DNA from: Ostreococcus lucimarinus CCE9901
Taxonomy: Eukaryota > Chlorophyta > Mamiellophyceae > Mamiellales > Bathycoccaceae
Length of the DNA stretch: 64,000 nt
NCBI RefSeq assembly: GCF_000092065.1
Contig: NC_009363.1
Coordinates: 558,001 to 622,000 of the forward strand
Reading direction: 5' to 3'
A model generated the notes under the pieces. The model made no database searches, was not told the DNA's origin, and saw only the letters and a program-made list of their open reading frames with translations. Shown piece by piece: positions 54,434 through 62,545 of the stretch. Position 1 is the first letter of the stretch. The number at the start of each line of letters is the position of its first letter. The translations under genes and the position numbers were made by a program.

Positions 54434-56077
54434 TCACGGCGCCGCCGAGGTCGCGTTGGAGACGCCTAAAGGCTGGACTTCAGCTATCGGGCCTTCGCGA
54501 ATGAACGCGGCCCAGTAATCGGGCATGAGAAGGGCAAGAATGTGCGGCTCGGTGTCGCGCTCTAACGCGACCTCGAGCGTCAAGACGTCTTCGAGGAGCT
54601 TCTCGAGAGATTTGCTCACCTTGGAAAACATCGGACCGAGAGTCTGCGCGGCGCGAGAAGCGTCCGCGGGAGAAAGCCAAAGATGTTCGCGCAAAGCGGG
54701 GAGAGAACCCCCTTGAGCGCCTCGCAAGGAGTTGAGTTGTGCTGTGAGTACACCGCGCAAATTTTTCGCTTCGCTGAGCAATCGCGCGCACTCTTCGGCG
54801 TCGCCGTCGGCGCGGCAGGCGCGGCCGAACAAGCCCGCTAATAAATACTGCACCTGTTTCGTCCCACGATCCTGCGCGAGACGCTCTAAAATCCAATCTT
54901 TGATCATCATTGCCTCATTCGGGCGCTGCCACAACACGTTCACGAGCAACAAGGTGTCGAATTCGCTCACCTCGTCGCGGTTGTTCGTGTACGCCGCGAC
55001 GCGCAACATTTGCACCGCCTTGAGCAAGCGACGATCGGAAACGTACACCGGCGGCTCACACTTGTCTTGCAAAAACGTTCGTAAGTCAGTGATCAGCTCG
55101 ATGACGTTCGTCGGTACCTCGGTCTCCGCCGCGGCTTCGTATCGAATGTTCGCAAAGTCCTCCGGCTTGAGTCGGGTGTCGCTCGTCGAGACGCCGCCGT
55201 GATCGTTCGCCTTGGACCCGATCGCCGCCTCGCCGCCGAGAGATAGCAACTTCCCGAGCCCACCGGCGGATACTTGTTCGACGCTCGATCGCAATAAAAA
55301 TCGATCGTACAGCGCGTCCAACTCCTCGCTCTCCGGTAATTCATTCGAAGCGCCGACCAAGCACAACAGCGGCACGTCGACGCGTTCGCTCCCGTTATCA
55401 AACAACCTCTCGTTCAATATCGTCAACAGCGAGTTCAAGATGGCTGAATTCGCCTTAAAAATTTCATCCACAAACGCCACGTTGGCGCTGGGCAGATATC
55501 CATCAATCTTCCGCACGTACTCATCGTTTTCCAGCCCCTTCATGCTCAGCGGTCCAAACAACTCCTCCGGCACCGAAAACCGCGTGAGCAATCGTTCAAA
55601 AAATTGCCCTCCCTCGCACAGCGCGCTCAGCCGGCGTCCAAGTTCGCTCTTCGCCGTCCCAGGCGGTCCGAGCAACAGCAAGTGTTCTCCGCAGCACGCC
55701 GCCAGCAGCAACAACCGCGTCTCCGTCTCGCGTTCCACCAAACCTCGCTCCAGCGCCGTCGTCGCCGCCGCGATCTTCCTCGACAGTTCCTCCCTCCGCG
55801 CGCTCGACGACGCCATCCCGTCCTTTGCGTGCGCGTCCGCGTCGACGTCGGTCTCTCCGCTCACGATCGGCGCCATGCGCTCGCGCACGCGCTCGCGCAC
55901 CGCGCGCTCCTCGGCCGATATCTGCGCATCCTGCTCGCGCTGTCGCCGCTTCCACTCCGGCTCGTCCGCGTCCGCGGCGCGCGCGATCGCGCGACCGCGC
56001 GGTCGGACCTCGCGTCGGTCGCGCGCGCGCGCCGGGATCGCGCCGACGCGCGACGCGCGCGCCATCGCGAGCGCCAT
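54434..56077 (-). CDS. RavA/MoxR-type AAA+ ATPase, organelle-targeted
   Basis: 547 residues; the leader has a transit-like N-terminus (MALAMARASRVGAIPARARDRR). MoxR motifs: Walker A GPPGTAKSELGRRL (near 137), VPEELFGPLSMKGLENDEYVRKIDGYLPSA, Walker B VAFVDEIFKANSAILNSLLTILNERLFDNG (near 202), and LYDRFLLR with the Arg finger (near 262). RavA-like ATPases act as chaperones for metalloprotein assembly with a VWA partner (ViaA). No VWA-domain gene is in this window. Plant relatives are in the chloroplast. The region near 300-420 with the LARA/helical part is less conserved. Divergent to the PsbP-like gene (70 bp). Confidence 0.92.
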   Translation of the reverse strand: MALAMARASRVGAIPARARDRREVRPRGRAIARAADADEPEWKRRQREQDAQISAEERAVRERVRERMAPIVSGETDVDADAHAKDGMASSSARREELSRKIAAATTALERGLVERETETRLLLLAACCGEHLLLLGPPGTAKSELGRRLSALCEGGQFFERLLTRFSVPEELFGPLSMKGLENDEYVRKIDGYLPSANVAFVDEIFKANSAILNSLLTILNERLFDNGSERVDVPLLCLVGASNELPESEELDALYDRFLLRSSVEQVSAGGLGKLLSLGGEAAIGSKANDHGGVSTSDTRLKPEDFANIRYEAAAETEVPTNVIELITDLRTFLQDKCEPPVYVSDRRLLKAVQMLRVAAYTNNRDEVSEFDTLLLVNVLWQRPNEAMMIKDWILERLAQDRGTKQVQYLLAGLFGRACRADGDAEECARLLSEAKNLRGVLTAQLNSLRGAQGGSLPALREHLWLSPADASRAAQTLGPMFSKVSKSLEKLLEDVLTLEVALERDTEPHILALLMPDYWAAFIREGPIAEVQPLGVSNATSAAP

Positions 56078-56147
56078 GGATGAATGCGTGCGCGCGCGGC
56101 AATCTGACGTCAGCGCGTCGTCGTCGTTATCCGCACACGCGCGCGCG
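56078..56147. promoter_or_regulatory. 70-bp bidirectional promoter, RavA-like / PsbP-like
   Basis: The two start codons point away from each other, and both products are predicted plastid proteins, so co-regulation is plausible. The PsbP frame has another ATG at 56076 that would make the two transcripts overlap. Confidence 0.5.
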
Positions 56148-56259
56148 ATGCGAGGCGCGCTCGCGACGCCGCGCGCGACGCGCGGCGCGCGACGCGACGC
56201 CGCGACGGTCGGTCGACGCGGGCGCGCGACGCGCGCGCGCGCGGCGACGCGCGGCGACG

Positions 56260-56290
<31 letters not shown>

Positions 56291-56942
56291 ACGGCGCGCG
56301 CTGGTCGCGCTGGTCGCGCTCGCGAACGCGCGACGCGCGAACGCGGGTCCGGCGACGCGACCGTTCGTCGTCGACGCGGTGAAGAACGAGCGATGGGTGG
56401 CCGTGGACGCGACGTTCGAGGTGCCGGCGACGTGGGCGAACAGGCCGGGGCAACGCGCGAGGGTGGATAAATACGTCCTGTACACGGATACGTACGGGCC
56501 GAATTATCGGTACACGACGACGGTGCCGAAACTGCTCGGCGACGGCGAGGCGAAGATCGATCAACTCGCGCTGGTCGTCGTGTCGAGGGAGGGATTGGAG
56601 AGCGTGGGGGATTTGGGGACGATTGAAAGGATCGATCCCGCGCGCGCGTTCGGCGTGGAAGGTTTCGAGGGATTGGCGGCGAGCGAGGTCGCGAAGGCGA
56701 GCGTGAGAGAGGACGCGGGCAAGCAAACGTATTATCAGTGGGAGCTCTTCGATGGCCAACATCGATTTTTGATGTCGGCGTGCGTGTCGGGAGGGGGGTT
56801 GTATTGCTGGGTCGCTCAAATCGACGGCGCGCGGTTCGACGCCGACGCGGAGACGTACAGGGCGGTTTTGGACTCGGTGAACATCCCGCTCGTGGAAGAA
56901 TCGCGTAACGATATGTCTAGTCGTATTTATGAAACCCGCTAG
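56148..56942 (+). CDS. PsbP-like thylakoid lumen protein
   Basis: 264 residues. The N-terminus is a basic plastid transit region, then TTTTTTTTT (a GAC/ACG repeat at 56261-56287), and RRRALVALVALANARRANAG, a hydrophobic lumenal signal cut near ANA (about 66), probably by the Tat route because of the Arg cluster. The mature part shows PsbP features: WVAVDATFEVPATWANR, then VDKYVLYTDTYGPNYRYTTTVPK, and QTYYQWELFDGQHRFLMSACVSGGGLYCWVAQ. PsbP-like proteins assist assembly or function of photosystem II or NDH. The subgroup (PsbP, PPL, PPD) cannot be settled without phylogeny. Confidence 0.88.
56261..56287 (+). repeat. GAC trinucleotide run (9 copies) coding poly-Thr in the PsbP-like transit region
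   Basis: Nine GAC units, read as ACG codons for nine threonines just before the lumenal signal sequence. Confidence 0.9.
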
Positions 56943-56959
56943 TGATTGGGATGCAATAA

Positions 56960-58276
56960 TTATCGCGCTTGTTGTTGTTTCATCGACTCGTTCATCGACT
57001 CGCGAAGAATCGCTTGCGCGCGCGACGCCGTGCCTCGATCGACCCCCTCGGTCTTACCGTCCACCGCCGCGTCTAAGAGCTCGAGCACGGTCTCTGCTTT
57101 CGCGACGTTTCGACCGGCGCCGATGTTCATCGCCGTGGCGCTTCCCACGTGCGTCGCGAGCGTCGCGGTGGTTTGCAAGACTTCGCTCAAATCCAACGCG
57201 TCGTCGGCTTGCTTTCGCAGGTATCCTAAGACGTACGCGCCCGCGCTGCTATCACCGCACCCCACGGTGTCGCCGACTTTCACGCGTGGACAACCGACGC
57301 GCGCGCTTTGACCGTCGCGCGTGACGACCATCGCGCCTTCGGGACCGAGCTTCACGACGACCCACTCCGCCGCGGATCCCGGAAAGTCGAACACAGCCGC
57401 GGCGTAGTCCGTGGGCGGCGCATTCGCACGCACGCCCGTGAGCGCTGCGAGTTCTTCCTCGGTCGCGAGCACGACGTCGGAATTTTCCAGCGCCACTCTC
57501 AATGCCTCCATGCGTGACGGATTCGTCTCGTCGACAAACGTAAACGCGCGAGGCCCCGGATCGAAAAACACCCCCGCGCCGTTCCCCTTGGCCAATTTGA
57601 GCGCCTGCGCTACAGCCTGAGGCTTGAGCTCGTCGAACACAAAACCGTTGAGAAACACCGCTCGACACGAACGCAACGCCTCGCGCGCTTCGTTAGAGAC
57701 GTCGCTCACGTCCCGCATCAGCGGCCACGGGCCCAAATCGTACCTACTACAAAACGCGTGCGAACCGGCGCCGTCGCTCAACACGAAACAAATCAACGTC
57801 TCGGCCAAAGCGCTCACGCGCACGCCCTGATCGTCTCCTGGAATCAATTCCACGTGATCAATTCCCTCCAGCGCGAGCTCATCGATCAAAAACTTGCCGT
57901 ATTCATCGTTTCCGACGTGTCCCGCGCACGACGCTCGCAAGCCCAGCCTCGACGCCGCGATTAAAAAATTACAATTCCCGCCCAGTTCCCACGACTCTCG
58001 CGCCGGCGCCGTCCTCGCGAGTTCACCGAGTGTTTTAGTCGTCTTCAGCGACGTCGCGTCTGGGATCGGGCCGGGCGGCAGTAACACGTCCACGCACAGG
58101 TTACCGAGCGCGACGACGTCGTACTCTCGACTCGCGCGCCGCGCCACCCTTCGTCGCACCTCTCGCTCGCGCGCGCCCGCGCGCGCGCGGGACGACGCAC
58201 GACCACTGTGCGCGCACTCTCCACACGCGCGTCGCCGCTCGACGTGCGCGTGCGCGGCGACTCGCGTCGAGATCAT
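56960..58276 (-). CDS. pfkB-family carbohydrate kinase, plastid-targeted
   Basis: 438 residues (a Met 11 codons earlier is possible). The leader is basic Ala/Arg/His-rich to about 55. The pfkB motifs are VVALGNLCVDVLLPPG, SWELGGNCNFLIAASRLGL (substrate loop with Asn), and the C-terminal KVGDTVGCGDSSAGAYVLGYL with the catalytic base Asp of DTxGCGD. The family phosphorylates fructose, ribose, adenosine or inosine. The short distance to the convergent PsbP-like stop (17 bp) shows how compact the region is. The sugar substrate is unknown; plant FLN1/FLN2 of this family act in plastid transcription, but the catalytic residues are intact here. Confidence 0.9.
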   Translation of the reverse strand: MISTRVAAHAHVERRRACGECAHSGRASSRARAGAREREVRRRVARRASREYDVVALGNLCVDVLLPPGPIPDATSLKTTKTLGELARTAPARESWELGGNCNFLIAASRLGLRASCAGHVGNDEYGKFLIDELALEGIDHVELIPGDDQGVRVSALAETLICFVLSDGAGSHAFCSRYDLGPWPLMRDVSDVSNEAREALRSCRAVFLNGFVFDELKPQAVAQALKLAKGNGAGVFFDPGPRAFTFVDETNPSRMEALRVALENSDVVLATEEELAALTGVRANAPPTDYAAAVFDFPGSAAEWVVVKLGPEGAMVVTRDGQSARVGCPRVKVGDTVGCGDSSAGAYVLGYLRKQADDALDLSEVLQTTATLATHVGSATAMNIGAGRNVAKAETVLELLDAAVDGKTEGVDRGTASRAQAILRESMNESMKQQQAR

Positions 58277-58525
58277 GGTGCTCTCGATGCCGCTCGCCGA
58301 ATCAATCAATCGCGCACGTTTCGCGCGCGCACGCGTTCGTGTCGAACGCCGCGCGCGATGGAGAAGACGAAGACGACGGTTCTACGTCCCGTTCGACGCG
58401 CGCGCGGACGTGGTGCGCGAACGCGTCGGTGCGCGCGTCAAAGTGTGGTTTCGACTCGGTGCTGGTTAAGGGGAAGAAGGAGATATTTATTCGAGTCGAA
58501 TAATTCGACGCGCGACGCCGAAAAG
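58277..58525. other. 249-bp spacer upstream of the pfkB kinase gene
   Basis: This separates the minus-strand ENTH and pfkB genes. A 65-codon plus-strand frame (58274-58469) ends FYVPFDARADVVRERVGARVKVWFRLGAG-like sequence but overlaps the kinase start and shows no family. I treat it as unsupported. Confidence 0.4.
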
Positions 58526-59980
58526 CTAAATCAACGAGCCGCCGGTAAATTTTGCCGGTGACATTGGAGGGTTTTGAGATCTAGCGTCGTTCGACGACGA
58601 AGATCCAAAACCGAGATCTTTGGTCAAGGCGGCGAGCGCGTCCAAGGAGTCGGTCGCGAGCGGCGGCTTTCGCGGCGACGAGCCGCCGCTCAGTCGCGGG
58701 GAGGCGCCGGGAGAACCGAAACTGGATAACCCAAATGGATCGGCCGCAGGTTTTGGAGGACTTTGGGGAACTTGCGCAGCGTGTGGATGCATCGCCGAAG
58801 CCTGCGGGGGCGGTGCGAAACCGAATTGATTCGCCGGCGACGGCGCCGCTCGCGGCGCAGGCGCGCCAAACGACGCGAGCGGGTCGGCCCCCATCGCTGG
58901 CTGCGGCGGCGCGTGCGCCTGGTTCGGGGCGTTGAACAAGTTGTCCAAATCGCCCCAACCAGAAGCCACCGGCGCGGCCGCGGGTGCAGCCGCAGGCGTC
59001 GCCGCGGGCGCGCTCAAACCTCCGAGCAAATCGTCGATGCTCGACGTCAGCGCCGGCGCCGCGGACGAGGCGGAGGAGTAATTCACCGCCATCACCGCGT
59101 TCGTCGCGCGAGGTGGCGGCGCGAACGCCATCACACCCGGCGCCGGCGCGACGCTCGGTACGGGAACGTCTCTAAAAACAATCTTTGGCGCCGCGTTCGC
59201 CAACGGCGCGTCGTCTTCGTCGTCGCTCGAATCCGCCTTTTGTCGTCCCGACGCGAACGCCGGCGCCGGCGCGCTCGGCGGCGCCACGGGAGCGCGTGGT
59301 TTCACGTCTTCGTCCGCGCGATTCCACGGCGCGCCGCCAGCGCCACCGCCCGAAGAAATCGACGCCGTCGACCGTCGCTCCGAGTCGCCGCCGAGCGCGC
59401 TCCCTCCCGAAAACGACCCACCCGCGCTCGACGTCGACCCTCTCCGCGCGTGCGTCCGCGCTTCTTCGCTCGACATCCCCGCGTACTTGCCGCGATTTCT
59501 CTCCGCCTTTTCCCTCGCCTCCTCGACCGATCTCGGATCTTCCACCAACGCCTTGATCTTTTCCGCTCGATGTCGCACGTTCACCCCCTCATCCTTCCCT
59601 CGCGCGTCCTTGTACTCGAACCTCAGCGCGCCGTCCATCATTCGCCTTCGCCTGACGTCCTCCGCGATCGCTCGATCGCCGTTCGCGACGAGATACTCGA
59701 CGACGGTGAGCGCCTTGTACGCGCGTCGCCACTCCTCCGGCGCGCTCTTCAAGCGTTTCTCCAGCACCTCGCGCACGACGTCCCACTTCCCATCGCGCGT
59801 GAGCCGCGCGATCGCGCGCAGCTGCTCCCCGTGCGGGCCCCAGGGCTCGGAGTTCGTCGCGTCGCGGACGAGCGCTTCGTCGTCGCCGATGCCTTTCCAT
59901 TGATTGACGCGCTTCTTCGCCGCCTGCGCCACCTCGTCCGGGATCGCGGACTTGATCGTCGTCAGCGCGGCTTTGAACAT
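58526..59980 (-). CDS. Epsin-like ENTH-domain protein
   Basis: 484 residues. The ENTH domain (about 1-150) has VRDATNSEPWGPHGEQLRAIARLT, VREVLEKRLKSAPEEWRRAYKALTVVEYLVANG, and RFEYKDARGKDEGVNVRHRAEKIKALVEDP, close to epsins. The rest is disordered with clathrin/adaptor-type motifs: DDLLGGL, DNLFN, DPF and short DPFGL/DPLASF units. Epsins bind PI(4,5)P2 or PI4P and bend membranes in clathrin coats; in plants they serve trans-Golgi and endosome traffic. There is no UIM or NPF motif. The start is Met 59980, MFKAALTTIKSAIPDEV. Upstream (60067-60090) is a hexanucleotide repeat. Confidence 0.93.
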   Translation of the reverse strand: MFKAALTTIKSAIPDEVAQAAKKRVNQWKGIGDDEALVRDATNSEPWGPHGEQLRAIARLTRDGKWDVVREVLEKRLKSAPEEWRRAYKALTVVEYLVANGDRAIAEDVRRRRMMDGALRFEYKDARGKDEGVNVRHRAEKIKALVEDPRSVEEAREKAERNRGKYAGMSSEEARTHARRGSTSSAGGSFSGGSALGGDSERRSTASISSGGGAGGAPWNRADEDVKPRAPVAPPSAPAPAFASGRQKADSSDDEDDAPLANAAPKIVFRDVPVPSVAPAPGVMAFAPPPRATNAVMAVNYSSASSAAPALTSSIDDLLGGLSAPAATPAAAPAAAPVASGWGDLDNLFNAPNQAHAPPQPAMGADPLASFGAPAPRAAPSPANQFGFAPPPQASAMHPHAAQVPQSPPKPAADPFGLSSFGSPGASPRLSGGSSPRKPPLATDSLDALAALTKDLGFGSSSSNDARSQNPPMSPAKFTGGSLI

Positions 59981-60066
59981 CGTCGCCGTCGCGCGCGGCG
60001 CGGCGCGCGACGCGACGGCGCGCGACGCGACGGCGTGTGACGCGACGTCTCTTGCACCGCGCGACG

Positions 60067-60090
60067 CCAAAACCAAAACCAAAACCAAAA
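60067..60090 (+). repeat. (CCAAAA)x4 in the ENTH 5' leader/promoter
   Basis: Four perfect 6-bp units followed by CCAAAC, 87 bp upstream of the ENTH start and 89 bp before the GTPase start. It is AT-rich in a GC-rich setting and may be a spacer or promoter element shared by the divergent pair. Confidence 0.9.
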
Positions 60091-60178
60091 CCAAACACGG
60101 AACGCGAAAGCGGGCACGCGTCACTCGGCGACGCGTCGCGCGCCGGACCGGCGACGCGCGCGCGCGCGACGCGTGCCG

Positions 60179-62273
60179 ATGAACGCGTCGACGTGCGTCG
60201 TGTGCGGCGCGACGGGACGCGGGAAGACGACGGTCGTGAACGGATTGGTGCGGGAAACGCTGCGGGAAGAGATTCTTCTCGGAACGGACGACGAGGACGC
60301 GCGCGCGACGGAGCGGGCGCGCGCGGTCGTCGATGAGGTGCGACGAAGGACGACGCGCGACGACGCGAAAAACGCGAATGCGATGGTGCGCGCGCTCGAG
60401 ACGAAGCGCGGCGAGTGACGCGCGCGCGGGACCGATGCGACAGAGCGAGACGACGCGGGCGAGGCGCGATGGAAATCGGCGCGCGGCGAGACGCGAAGGA
60501 CGGACGACGAACGGAGGGGATTGGAGGTGGCGACAGCGCGAAGAAGTGCGAGAAATGATGTCTAGTGATGAGGGGCGACGAGCGATGGAGGCGTGCGTGC
60601 GAAAACAGAATGCGTTGGATGTGATGCCGACGAGCGCGAGGACGGGGTGCCCGATAGCGATTCGACGCGCGACGTTGGACGACGAAGATGAAAAACAGGC
60701 GGCGAACGGCGTGTTCATCGCGCGAGTCGTCGTGCGATACCGAGAGGAGCATGAACTGGAGCAGGCGTTGCTAGATGTGGCGATTCAGTCGCGCACGGCG
60801 GGAGAGTTGGCGGGGAGACTGTGCGCCGGAGGGACGCCGCCAAGAAGAAATCGCGCCGACGAGGACGAGGCGGAGGCGAACGACGGATCGATCGAAGAAC
60901 TCGCGAGCGTGCTCGGTGAAGACCCAAAAGACGTGAAAGCGCGTGTGTTGGAGTGTTACGATCGATGTGAGCCATTTCTTCCAGCGCGCGTTCGAGATTT
61001 GCTCGGACGCGAACGCGTGTACGAAGTCCGAAGCGCTTGCGCCGGCGCCGCACTCACGGCTATTCGTTCTTTTATTTTACGCGTGGCGACGGCGGGTAAG
61101 TGGACGCACTGGGGCATCATAGAAGGTACGGTCGAGGTCGAGCTTCCGTTAGCGTACGACGTCAAGTTCGTGGATACGCCCGGGATTGATGCGTCGCAAT
61201 TCTCTCTCAAGCGATTGCGCCGAGTAATTGGCGCTGAAGCCGAGGAGCGATTCGGGATGTTCATATACGTGTGCGGTAAAGATGCACCGAAAGAGTGGGA
61301 GTGGAGCGCTCTGCATGCAATGGGTACGCTAAAGAAGATCGTCACCGAGGGTCCGCGGCTGTGTTTGTGCTGGCCCGTGGAGCTCGTGGTGAACGCCAAC
61401 GGACGTCCAGATGGCTTTGTCACGAATCTCCAAATCAAAAAGTTCCAGGATCGCACGTTGAAGATGCTGCGATCGGACTCTAATCATTGGCGCGAACGTC
61501 TTGATCAATGTATCGTCGCATCCAAGGTCGATGGCTTGCGCGGTGATTTAAGACGCGGCATGGCGCTGGCGTTTGTTCGGGCGTTTAAGCCCGACGCCTC
61601 GACGATTTTGAAGTATTCCATGTATCAGCTGGCGTTTTCGGTGGAAGAAGAGCTCAAACCATCACCGCCGAGCGATAACGGCAGTGGAGTCTTACCGAGC
61701 ACCGCGGTGGTCGCTGACGCAAAACCTTCGACAGACCCTTGTCCGAAGACCAAGCGAAAGATTGACGAAGAAGCCGCGACGAAAGCGTCGCCACCAAAGA
61801 AACGCCTTAAGAAGCAACCACGCCAGTGTACCATCGCTGATCCATTCGTGTTCAACGAAGACGATGGTCTTTTTGCCGACGAAGACGCCGCAACACCTCC
61901 AATGTTCGGCAAGCACATCGCAAAAACCAAATCAACGCGCTCGCCGCTCGTCGACGCCAACGAAAAGTCTCGCGCGACGGCGGCGGCGCGACGCAAAACC
62001 AAACCGTCGAACACCGCACCGAAGCGACCGCTCGTCTTGACGTCGACGACCGTTTCTCCGCCGAAGTCGAAGCATCGAGGTGCTGAAGCACCGCAGCCGA
62101 AGCTTTCCCCTCAACTCTCCGCGACGCCCGCGTCCAAGCCTGCGCGAAATCGGCCAAAGTTCGTCGTCGCCTCCGTCGACGACGGTCCCACCCCATCCCC
62201 ACCCCCCGCGCGTCCGAAACGCCCGCGCGAATGCACGAAACAACCTTGGTGGGTCGTCCAATCGCATCGATAG
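60179..62273 (+). CDS. Two-exon P-loop GTPase, dynamin/SLIP-GC-like
   Basis: Exon 1 (60179-60385) holds MNASTCVVCGATGRGKTTVVNGLV, a P-loop GATGRGKT only nine residues from the start. It ends at ATG|GTGCGC. Exon 2 is in another frame and holds the G3 motif YDVKFVDTPGIDASQ (near nucleotide 61170), GMFIYVCGKDAPKE and helical sequence on both sides. A 58-nt intron (60386-60443; TGAC branch-like site, CAG acceptor) joins them in frame; a second acceptor at 60536 would also work. The total is about 675 residues or slightly fewer. P-loop plus DTPG separated by about 270 residues suits a dynamin-like large GTPase; nuclear SLIP-GC is my best guess. The C-terminal 200 residues are Lys/Pro/Ser-rich with an NLS-like PPKKRLKKQ. 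Confidence 0.7.
60386..60443 (+). other. 58-nt intron in the GTPase gene
   Basis: GTGCGC donor at a codon boundary and GCGACAG acceptor, also at a codon boundary (phase 0). GTGAC at 60415-60419 is a likely branch point, 24 nt before the AG. In the alternative, longer intron, the acceptor is CGACAG at 60531-60536. Without an intron the frames differ and the P-loop would be lost. Confidence 0.65.
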
Positions 62274-62545
62274 CTCCATCACGACGCATCGCTTCTATCA
62301 ATTTATCCATCGCTGACTCGCCGACAGTTACGCCTCGCGCCTCGTCAGCGTCCCCGCGCGCCTCATTCCGAGGCGACCTCGACGTCGCGTTCGACGCCGC
62401 AGATCGTCGGAATCGATCGACAGCGCGCGCGTTGCGTTTTCGATCGCATCGCTCGCGCGAGACGCCGCGCGCGCGTCCGGTCACCGCTCGGAACCGGCGC
62501 GATTCAACAATCGCTCATTAATCGCCCGACGCGATCGACCGAGCG
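62274..62545. other. 272-bp spacer between GTPase and AGC kinase genes
   Basis: Both neighbours are on the plus strand. No gene is supported. It has CGCG-rich and modest AT-rich stretches (TTCTATCAATTTATCC near 62295) that could be the kinase promoter. Confidence 0.45.

Noticed and set aside
58274-58469. 65-codon plus-strand frame upstream of the pfkB gene
   Set aside because: It overlaps the opposite gene's start, has no recognisable family and shows the same base composition as spacer sequence.
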